NCBI GenBank assembly: GCA_022601135.1
Contig: JAHZJB010000087.1
Coordinates: 1-32,298, forward strand
DNA: 32,298 nt
DNA from: Actinomycetes bacterium
Lineage (GTDB): Bacteria > Actinomycetota > Actinomycetes > Mycobacteriales > Mycobacteriaceae
Direction of reading: 5' to 3'
The notes beneath the pieces were generated by a model that was given only the letters and a program-made list of their open reading frames with translations, was not told the origin of the DNA and searched no databases. This document shows, piece by piece, positions 22,709 through 29,138 of this stretch; position 1 is the first letter of the stretch, and every line of letters begins with the position of its first letter. The position numbers were made by a program, and so were the translations under genes.

Positions 22709-24064
22709 TTACTCGGTTGACGACCCTGATGTCGAACCTGACCCACCGCTTGGTGCCGCCGACCCGCTGTCCGGTCCGCCCGACTCTCCCCCGCGCGGCG
22801 ACTCCGTCGCCTCGGAGCCCGATCCGGTCTCTGACGCGGCATCGGCATCGCTGCCCAGGCTCTCAGCGTCCGCGGCGATGCCGTCCTCTGCGCCCACCGG
22901 ATCGCTGGGGACCGCGACCATGTCCTCTTCGGCAACTTCGTCGGTTTCGGTTCGCGCCGAATCAATGTCGGCGCCATCTGCTTGTTCGTCAGGTTCGCTG
23001 GTCGCTCCCGGATCTTCCGCTGCCGCATCGCCGGCCTCGGATGTCGTGGAGATCTCAGGGTCCTTCTGGTCCGGCGGGTTCGCACCAGATGGGTCGGGCG
23101 AACCCTGTTGGGGCGACTCCAGGGTCGACTCTAGGGTCGACTCTTGTTGGGGTGAAACGTTTTCGGGCGACTCGGTCTCGGCCGCGGACCGGTTGGGCAC
23201 GTTTCGTGCCGCAGTCGGTGCCGTCGTTGCGTCGAACGATGCGAACTGTTCCAGAGCCGCGGCGTGCTCATCCGGGTCGATCAATCCGGCGTAGTTGCGG
23301 TCATAGCCGGAGTCGATAATCGTTTTGAGCGGTCCGTTGAGGAAGTCGGCCACCGCGCCGAGTCCCATTTCTCGCAGTGGTTCCAGGAGGGGTATGTTCT
23401 TGTTACGGATCAGGACGTAGGTGGTGTTCCCCTCCTTCCAGACCAGCTTTTCGGCGGTCTCGAGGTCGACGTCGTCGTATCCGTCGATGTGTACGTAAGT
23501 GGAACCGGCGAGAGCGTTGGCAAACGCGAGCAAATTGAAAAGATTGTCCGGGAGATCCGCGACACCGTCGTACTCGATGGCGATGTCGAGGACGTCGTAG
23601 CTGGTATCGGGCGTGGGATCGTCGATGTCGTAAACCGGGCGCACGCCGCCGTACTTGCGGAGTGGGTTCGCGACGAGAACGAAGGACAGATCCTCGGGCG
23701 AAGGCGCGTTCCACTTGCCGTCGTTGCCCCGGAGCCACTCAGTCGCGATGAGCGATCCCTGGGAGAAGCCGAGCACCGTCGTCGGTGCGGGCGCCGTCCA
23801 GAGTGCCACCGTGAGCATGGTGAGACCGCTGAATTCGCCGACCAGTGGCACACCGGAAAGGTAATCAATTGGCGTGCAGGTATTTCCTGAGGATGCCGAG
23901 CAGTAGCCGCCCTGGAAGATTTCACTCATCTCCCAATGCAACTTGCCGCCCGCGGTGTATCCCGTAATCGTGCGGACATTTGCTGCTAAAGCTGCTTCGG
24001 GCGCCGGAGTTGCACTCAAAGCCGATACCGCTACGGCTGCGACAGCTGCGAGTATTCCGCGCAC
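22709..24064 (-). CDS. Secreted PE-PPE-domain serine hydrolase with acidic disordered tail
   Basis: This 451-residue protein has a signal peptide (MRGILAAVAAVAVSALS, likely cleavage near AALA). A PE-PPE domain (residues about 30-270) follows, with the nucleophile motif GFSQGS (Ser101), YDGVADLPDNLFN and NIPLLEPLR, all typical of the family. The last 170 residues are a Ser/Glu/Asp/Gly-rich low-complexity tail. PE-PPE-domain proteins are alpha/beta-hydrolase-fold esterases or acyltransferases; Chp1 and Chp2 assemble sulfolipid and polyacyltrehalose in Mycobacterium tuberculosis. Start GTG 24064 follows GAGGATCCTAA. The next gene downstream is a fatty-acyl-AMP ligase, suggesting a shared cell-envelope lipid. 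Confidence 0.88.
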   Translation of the reverse strand: MRGILAAVAAVAVSALSATPAPEAALAANVRTITGYTAGGKLHWEMSEIFQGGYCSASSGNTCTPIDYLSGVPLVGEFSGLTMLTVALWTAPAPTTVLGFSQGSLIATEWLRGNDGKWNAPSPEDLSFVLVANPLRKYGGVRPVYDIDDPTPDTSYDVLDIAIEYDGVADLPDNLFNLLAFANALAGSTYVHIDGYDDVDLETAEKLVWKEGNTTYVLIRNKNIPLLEPLREMGLGAVADFLNGPLKTIIDSGYDRNYAGLIDPDEHAAALEQFASFDATTAPTAARNVPNRSAAETESPENVSPQQESTLESTLESPQQGSPDPSGANPPDQKDPEISTTSEAGDAAAEDPGATSEPDEQADGADIDSARTETDEVAEEDMVAVPSDPVGAEDGIAADAESLGSDADAASETGSGSEATESPRGGESGGPDSGSAAPSGGSGSTSGSSTE

Positions 24065-24430
24065 TTAGGATCCTCGTGGTAGGCGGTCCAGCAGGTCTGG
24101 TTACCTTAGGTTTCGGCGAATGACGACTCGGTGCTAACCGTCAACTCCGAAATAACTTGTGGTGTATCAGGCCTCCGGGGCGATCGGGGGGTTTGGTCGC
24201 GCCCGCAGTGGCATCGGCTCTGCAAAGCAGCCGCTGACATCAGCGTGGACGCGTGATCCTTGTCCTATCATGATCCGATAGCGCACCGGGCGAGAATGTG
24301 GGAAAAAATCGATCGCACCGTCGTTCAGTTTGCTGCCGACATTCGACGGTGCCGTGTCGGAGCCGCCGGGGTGGCAGCGCAGCCCAGTCCAGACAGCACG
24401 GAGCCGTGCCGCCCGGTGAGGTGTCGGGGA
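24065..24430. promoter_or_regulatory. 366-bp non-coding region between ripD-like and PE-PPE genes
   Basis: No convincing gene is present. It contains CTATC-ATGATCC-GATAG, an inverted repeat at 24265-24281 and a possible operator for the PE-PPE/FAAL genes to its left. It also has GCACGGAGCCGTGC at 24396-24409, a small GC hairpin about 22 bases beyond the ripD-like stop that may end that transcript. The PE-PPE ribosome binding site lies at its left edge (rows near 24070-24076). Confidence 0.35.
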
Positions 24431-25045
24431 TCAGGCGATGATCCGGACCAGATACGGAGCCATGTCCTTGGTGCGGACCGGCGAGACGGCCACACCCTCG
24501 TTGGTTGTCTCGACCATCTCCCCATTGCCGATGAACAGCGCGACACTTTGAGTTCCCTCAGGGCCGTAGAACAGCAGATCGCCGGGCAGCGCGAGGCTCG
24601 GCATCACTTTCTGCCCGACCTTGTACTGCTCACCTGATGAGCGCGGCAACTTCACTCCTGCGCCGGCGTAGGCGTACACCGTGAGGCCCGAGGCGTCGAA
24701 GCCGACAACCTCGACCTTTTTCGGCTCAGGTGCAGGGGTGCTGGGGCGCGGGTTGAGGTCGGGCACGATCAGCCCCGGCGCCAGCTCGAAACCGGTAGCA
24801 TCGGCAGCAGATTTATCCACCGTCGCCGTATCACCCGATTCGGGTACCTCGACGGTACCCAGGCTCGGACCTGATGCGTTGCCGCCCCCGTAGGCGAATG
24901 GGACGCCGACCTGGGAGACCGCTCGGGCGATCACGACCTCTACGGCCTTCTGGTTGGCTGCCGACCGCGTCGTGTCAGCGGTCGCGAGGCCCGGCGTCGC
25001 CAGCAAGAGAGCGAGACCGATTACGAGGACAAGAACGCGTCGCAT
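24431..25045 (-). CDS. ripD: RipD-like non-catalytic NlpC/P60 peptidoglycan-binding protein
   Basis: This 204-residue secreted protein has a signal peptide (MRRVLVLVIGLALLLATPGLATA). Its NlpC/P60 fold has the catalytic Cys replaced: GFDASGLTVYAY has Ala118 where active enzymes have GFDCSGL. The usual His position reads QSVALFIGNG (Ser167). Loss of both residues is the hallmark of RipD (Rv1566c), which binds peptidoglycan without cutting it. An insertion of about 60 residues, rich in Pro, Asp and Thr, splits AYGGG from GFDASG. ATG 25045 was chosen because the signal peptide starts there. It lies 195 bp downstream of tpx on the same strand. Confidence 0.88.
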   Translation of the reverse strand: MRRVLVLVIGLALLLATPGLATADTTRSAANQKAVEVVIARAVSQVGVPFAYGGGNASGPSLGTVEVPESGDTATVDKSAADATGFELAPGLIVPDLNPRPSTPAPEPKKVEVVGFDASGLTVYAYAGAGVKLPRSSGEQYKVGQKVMPSLALPGDLLFYGPEGTQSVALFIGNGEMVETTNEGVAVSPVRTKDMAPYLVRIIA

Positions 25046-25167
25046 GGCACTTCCACCGTTTCCCAGATGCCAGCACCCCGATGGCACTGGACTCATGATT
25101 CACAACAGTCACTATGACCACTTCTACACCACATCTGCGCGCGCATCAGTGTCGCCGCAGGACTGTC

Positions 25168-25235
25168 GATCAATGGGATGCGGTACCGGAATCGAACGGT
25201 GACCTATGAAGGTGCGCAGCCCTCTAAGGTGTGTG
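25168..25235 (-). other. tRNA-like 3'-half remnant (T-arm and acceptor), low confidence
   Basis: On the minus strand this stretch reads ...GGTCACCGTTCGATTCCGGT, a T-arm-like sequence with TTCGATT loop and CCGGT stem, followed by ACCGCATCCCA, which looks like an acceptor strand with CCA. One G of the expected ACCGG is missing, and I cannot fold a matching D-arm, anticodon arm or 5' acceptor. It could be a decayed tRNA gene or the leftover of an att site. Chance similarity is possible. Confidence 0.25.
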
Positions 25236-25240
25236 CCGGC

Positions 25241-25738
25241 TCACAGACCCAGCGCTGCCAGTGCCGCGGCATAGTCGGGTTCCTGCCCGATCTCGGGTAC
25301 CAATTCGGTGTAAGCCACGGCGCCGTCCGCACCGATGACGACCACCGCGCGACCGAGCAACCCGGCCATCGGGCCATCGGCGATCGTGATGCCGTAGTCC
25401 TCGCCGAAGGTGTCGCGGAACGCCGATGCGGTCTGCACATTCTCGATGTCCTGGGCACCGCAGAACCGCTTCAGCGCGAAGGGCAGATCCTTGGAGACAC
25501 ACAGCACGGAGCCCGCACCGCTGGCCGCGCGTTCATTGAATGTCCGCACGCTATCCGCGCAAACGGGGGTGTCAACCGACGGGAAAATGTTCAGCAGCAG
25601 GGGTGCGTCGCGGAATTGCGACGAGTTGACCGGGCTGAGATCGGTGCCGGTGAGGGTGAAGTCGGGCGCCGGCGATCCGACCGCGGGCAGTTCTCCGACC
25701 GTGTTGATTGCGTCTCCGCGCAGGGTGATCTGTGCCAT
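25241..25738 (-). CDS. tpx: Thiol peroxidase (atypical 2-Cys peroxiredoxin)
   Basis: This 165-residue protein reduces hydroperoxides using thioredoxin. Peroxidatic Cys60 lies in PSVDTPVCADS and resolving Cys93 in LKRFCGAQ; Cys80 is also present, the same three positions known in mycobacterial Tpx. The N-terminal part (LPAVGSPAPDFTLTGTDLS) is standard. Start ATG 25738 gives the usual length. It diverges from the URC1-like gene across 147 bp. The ripD-like gene lies 195 bp downstream on the same strand. Confidence 0.95.
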   Translation of the reverse strand: MAQITLRGDAINTVGELPAVGSPAPDFTLTGTDLSPVNSSQFRDAPLLLNIFPSVDTPVCADSVRTFNERAASGAGSVLCVSKDLPFALKRFCGAQDIENVQTASAFRDTFGEDYGITIADGPMAGLLGRAVVVIGADGAVAYTELVPEIGQEPDYAAALAALGL

Positions 25739-25811
25739 GGGCTCAGTGTGACAACCGCGACCGGCGCCGTCGCGCTGGGGTGGCCGGTGTGCGGGTGTCG
25801 GCTGCGGCATG

Positions 25812-25836
25812 CGGGGACTCCCCGAATCGCTATGCT
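25812..25836 (+). promoter_or_regulatory. Candidate promoter/operator of the URC-like operon
   Basis: The 13-bp inverted repeat CGGGGACTCCCCG at 25812-25824 lies seven bases before TATGCT (25831-25836), a good mycobacterial -10 box, 50 bp upstream of the ATG at 25886. The repeat would fall between the -35 and -10 regions, a common repressor position. The ribosome binding site is the purine-rich GAGGGGG near 25868. Confidence 0.4.
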
Positions 25837-25885
25837 TGCAGTTTCCCTCTGACGAGGACCATCAGCCGAGGGGGCCGAAAGACAC

Positions 25886-27172
25886 ATGTCCGCTGATGCC
25901 TCCCGGGTCAACCCAGGGTCGCCACCCACCACGTCTTCGGCCGGGCATATCCGACTGACATCGCACACCGGCGGCGCCCACGCCCCGGCGATCCGTTGGG
26001 GTGCGCCCACCGCGGCGCAGCGCGGACCGGTCGTGGGGACCACCGCCAACCGGGCCCGTCGCAACGTGATCGGAACCCACAGCGGCGCCTACGGCATCTA
26101 TCGAGCGCTGGCGGTCGCCGCGGGCGCCCTGTCCCGTGAGCACCGCGCGGATCTGACCGACACTGCGCCGACCGACGTCATCGGACCGAATCCGCAGTGG
26201 GGGGAACCCGCGTCGATCGTCAGCATGGATCCCTGGGGCGCGATGGTCGCCGAGGCCTTCGCCGACGAACTGGCCAGCGGCATCGACATCCGCCCCACCA
26301 TCGCGGTCACCAAGGCCCAGGTGATCCTGCCAGAGATCAGGGCAGCCATTGCCCGGGGTCGCCTCCTGCCTGACGAACGGGTGCTGCTGTCCACCGGAGC
26401 AGCGCAGGTGACCAAAGCCGCCATCGAACCGGTGTGGCATCTACCCGGGGTCGCCCGGCGCTTCGGCTGCAGTGAAACCGATTTGCGCCGGGCGCTTTTC
26501 GAGGAGACCGGCGGGATGTATCCCGAGTTGGTGACACGCCCGGATCTCGAAGTTTTCCTGCCGCCCATCGGGGGGCAGACCATCTACATTTTCGGGACCC
26601 CTCGCGCCCTGGCCGACCCGTCAGTGGAGTTGACCGCCCGGGTACACGACGAGTGCAACGGGTCGGACGTCTTCGGTTCGGATATCTGTACCTGCCGGCC
26701 CTACCTGACCCACGCGATCGAAGAGTGCATACAGGGCGCCCAGCGCGGCGGGGTCGGCCTGGTGGCGTACTCGCGCAAAGAGGGTCGTGCACTCGGTGAG
26801 GTGACGAAATTCCTCGTCTACAACGCGCGCAAGCGCCAAGCCGGTGGCGACACCGCCGACCAGTATTTTGCTCGCACCGAATGCGTTGCAGGGGTGCAGG
26901 ACATGCGGTTCCAGGAACTCATGCCAGACGTACTGCACTGGCTCGGCATCAGCAAGATCGACCGCCTGGTGTCGATGAGCAACATGAAGTACGACGCGAT
27001 CACCGGCTCCGGTATCGAGGTCGGTGAGCGGGTGTCGATCCCGGATGAGCTGATCCCGGCCGACGCGCGGGTGGAGATGGACGCGAAGACAGCGGCCGGC
27101 TACTACACGCCGGGCGCCGCACCCGACGCCGAAGAACTCAGGAGGGCCAAGGGCAGGCGGCTGGACCCGTGA
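25886..27172 (+). CDS. GTP cyclohydrolase II-like protein, URC1 type (uracil catabolism)
   Basis: This 428-residue protein has an N-terminal extension of about 230 residues and a RibA-like domain. The zinc ligands are present (Cys257, Cys268 and Cys270 in DECNGSDVFGSDICTC), as is the YSRKEGRALGEV element. The Asp339-Met-Arg341 pair matches the catalytic Asp/Arg of GTP cyclohydrolase II. The later NNP-type segment of true RibA is altered (SMSNMKYDAI). There is no ribB domain or riboflavin gene nearby. Instead it overlaps a DUF1688 gene by four bases and is followed by upp, the gene set of yeast URC1, URC4 and URC6. In that pathway Urc1 is thought to open the uracil ring of a nucleotide, so the substrate is probably not GTP. 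Confidence 0.88.
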   Translation: MSADASRVNPGSPPTTSSAGHIRLTSHTGGAHAPAIRWGAPTAAQRGPVVGTTANRARRNVIGTHSGAYGIYRALAVAAGALSREHRADLTDTAPTDVIGPNPQWGEPASIVSMDPWGAMVAEAFADELASGIDIRPTIAVTKAQVILPEIRAAIARGRLLPDERVLLSTGAAQVTKAAIEPVWHLPGVARRFGCSETDLRRALFEETGGMYPELVTRPDLEVFLPPIGGQTIYIFGTPRALADPSVELTARVHDECNGSDVFGSDICTCRPYLTHAIEECIQGAQRGGVGLVAYSRKEGRALGEVTKFLVYNARKRQAGGDTADQYFARTECVAGVQDMRFQELMPDVLHWLGISKIDRLVSMSNMKYDAITGSGIEVGERVSIPDELIPADARVEMDAKTAAGYYTPGAAPDAEELRRAKGRRLDP

Positions 27173-28443
27173 CCCTGCCCCCCGGCTCCGCCGGCACCGG
27201 GATGGATCTGCGCGCGACAGGCCCCGCCGATGCTGTGGCGATGTTGCGCACGACCGGTGCGGTCCGGACGCGCTCGGCGCAGCTGCTCGAACGCGCCCGC
27301 TCGGGCGAGTCGCGTTGGTTCACTGTGCAGGAAACCGGGTTACACGACGCTGCCGACGTGGTCGCTGCGATCACCCGCGCCCGCTACCCGGACCTGTCGA
27401 TCCCCTTCCACAGCCGATGGCGTCATTTCGAGGCAGGCGGGGTGGATCGGCGGACCGATCTCGACCGCTCGCTGGGGGCCTGTGGTGACCGGGAGCGGGC
27501 GCGAGCCATGATCGACCTGGCGGTGGTCAGCGTGCTTCTCGACGCCGGTGCCGGCGCCGGATGGAGCTTTGCGGAGAACCGAGCGGGCGCTGCCGTACAG
27601 CGGTTCAGCCGATCAGAGGGTCTGGCGGTCGCCAGCTGGCACGGGTTTCTCGCGGGGGCGTTCTCCAGCGACCCGGCGCGACCGCTGCAGGTCGACGCCG
27701 CGGCGCTGAGTGCACTGACCGAGGAGCGGCTGGCAGAGGTGCTGCAGGTGAGGTCGGACAACCCTCTGGTGGGCCTTACCGGACGCGTGCAGTTGCTGCG
27801 CCGGCTTGGCGAAGCGCTGGCCACGCAACCCGGGGTGTTCGGCGCCCAGGGCCGGCCCGGCCGGCTGTTCGACGTGCTCGCCACACCGACGGCTTCGGTG
27901 GATGCCCACGATATCCTGACGCACCTCTTGACGTCGTTGGCTCCGATATGGCCGTCGGCCAACGTCATCGGCAGCCACCGCCTGGGAGACTGCTGGCGTC
28001 ACGACGCGGTCGCGGGTCCCGGTGTGACGGCGGGATGGATGCCGCTACACAAACTCTCTCAATGGCTGACCTACTCGCTGATCGAGCCATTCATGTGGGC
28101 CGGGGTCGCGGTGACCGGAGTCGCTGCTCTGACCGGCTTGCCCGAGTACCGCAACGGAGGGCTTCTGCTGGACAGCGGGGCGCTGAGTCTGCGGGACCCC
28201 CGGCAGTCCGCGCGGACCTGGAGTCCGGCCGACGAGCTGGTGGTCGAGTGGCGCGCGTTGACGGTGGCCCTGCTCGATGAACTCGCGCCGCTGGTGCGCA
28301 CCCGATTGGGATTGGACGCCGATCAGCTACCCCTGGCCCGTGTGTTGGAGGGCGGCACGTGGGCGGCGGGTCGGGCATCGGCGCGGCGACTCCGCGACGG
28401 TCTGCCGCCGCTGGCAATTTCCAGTGATGGCACGGTTTTCTAG
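27169..28443 (+). CDS. DUF1688 protein, URC4 type (uracil catabolism)
   Basis: This 424-residue protein of the DUF1688 family includes [41 protein letters not shown] and [11 protein letters not shown]. It continues with [24 protein letters not shown] and ends with a short [10 protein letters not shown] segment. GTG 27169 overlaps the URC1-like stop (GTGA), so translation is coupled. In Lachancea kluyveri, Urc4 is needed to grow on uracil as nitrogen source and acts with Urc1; its chemistry has not been well defined. No signal peptide or membrane segment is obvious. I assign the family from memory of its conserved blocks. Confidence 0.85.
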   Translation: MTLPPGSAGTGMDLRATGPADAVAMLRTTGAVRTRSAQLLERARSGESRWFTVQETGLHDAADVVAAITRARYPDLSIPFHSRWRHFEAGGVDRRTDLDRSLGACGDRERARAMIDLAVVSVLLDAGAGAGWSFAENRAGAAVQRFSRSEGLAVASWHGFLAGAFSSDPARPLQVDAAALSALTEERLAEVLQVRSDNPLVGLTGRVQLLRRLGEALATQPGVFGAQGRPGRLFDVLATPTASVDAHDILTHLLTSLAPIWPSANVIGSHRLGDCWRHDAVAGPGVTAGWMPLHKLSQWLTYSLIEPFMWAGVAVTGVAALTGLPEYRNGGLLLDSGALSLRDPRQSARTWSPADELVVEWRALTVALLDELAPLVRTRLGLDADQLPLARVLEGGTWAAGRASARRLRDGLPPLAISSDGTVF

Positions 28444-28462
28444 GACGAGGTCGGGAGGCGAC

Positions 28463-29104
28463 GTGGATATCGGTGTCGGTGGAGTGCACCTCATCGAGCA
28501 CCCCCTTATTCAGCACAAGATCACCCTGATGCGTCAAAAAACCGTTTCCACCAACGGCTTTCGTCATCTTGTGCGCGAGGTGTCAGTGCTGATGGCCTAT
28601 GAGGTACTACGCGAGATCGCGACGCACGAGATCGAGGTCCAGACTCCGCTGGAACGCACCACGGGTCGGGTGGTCGACGGCAAGAAGCTGGTCTTCGTCT
28701 CGATTCTGCGGGCGGGTGCCGGCATCCTGGACGGCATGCTCGAGGTCGTACCCTCGGCGCGGGTGGGCCATATCGGCCTCTACCGCGACCCAAAAACCCT
28801 GGTCGCCGTGGAGTACTACTTCAAGATGCCCAGCGACCTGTACGAGCGGGATGTCGTCGTGGTCGATCCGATGCTGGCGACCGGGCACTCTGCGGTGGCC
28901 GCGGTAGATCGGCTGGCTGAGCAGCATCCGAAGTCCATCAAGTTCGTGTGTCTGCTGACCTGCCCCGAGGGTATCGCCGCCATGACCGCGGCCCATCCCC
29001 TGGTGCCGATCTACACCGCGGCGATCGATCGACAGCTCGACGAGCGGGGCTACATTCGGCCCGGACTCGGCGACGTCGGTGACCGTATCTTCGGCACAAA
29101 ATAA
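28463..29104 (+). CDS. upp: Uracil phosphoribosyltransferase
   Basis: This 213-residue enzyme forms UMP from uracil and PRPP. It shows [26 protein letters not shown] at the N-terminus, [30 protein letters not shown] in the middle and the C-terminal [15 protein letters not shown]. The PRPP loop reads [14 protein letters not shown], with His142 where other UPRTs usually have a second Gly. I chose GTG 28463 because GGGAGG lies five bases upstream; longer in-frame starts overlap the DUF1688 gene. It follows DUF1688 by 19 bp, corresponding to yeast URC6. Salvage alone is possible, but the operon suggests it feeds uracil catabolism. Confidence 0.93.
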   Translation: MDIGVGGVHLIEHPLIQHKITLMRQKTVSTNGFRHLVREVSVLMAYEVLREIATHEIEVQTPLERTTGRVVDGKKLVFVSILRAGAGILDGMLEVVPSARVGHIGLYRDPKTLVAVEYYFKMPSDLYERDVVVVDPMLATGHSAVAAVDRLAEQHPKSIKFVCLLTCPEGIAAMTAAHPLVPIYTAAIDRQLDERGYIRPGLGDVGDRIFGTK

Positions 29105-29138
29105 CTCCCACCGGCTCAGCCCGGACGTACTGTGAGTT

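Noticed and set aside
24095..24140. IdeR-like box near TTACCTTAGGTTT
   Set aside because: Only a partial half-site resembles the iron-box consensus, and the second half is missing.
24260..24637. Plus-strand open frame across the PE-PPE/ripD gap
   Set aside because: Its second half lies antisense to the ripD-like gene, it has no ribosome binding site, and the protein has no recognisable family features.
28277..28462. Upstream extension of the UPRT
   Set aside because: The extra 62 residues overlap the DUF1688 gene, read as out-of-frame Arg/Trp-rich sequence, and the internal GTG has a well-placed GGGAGG.
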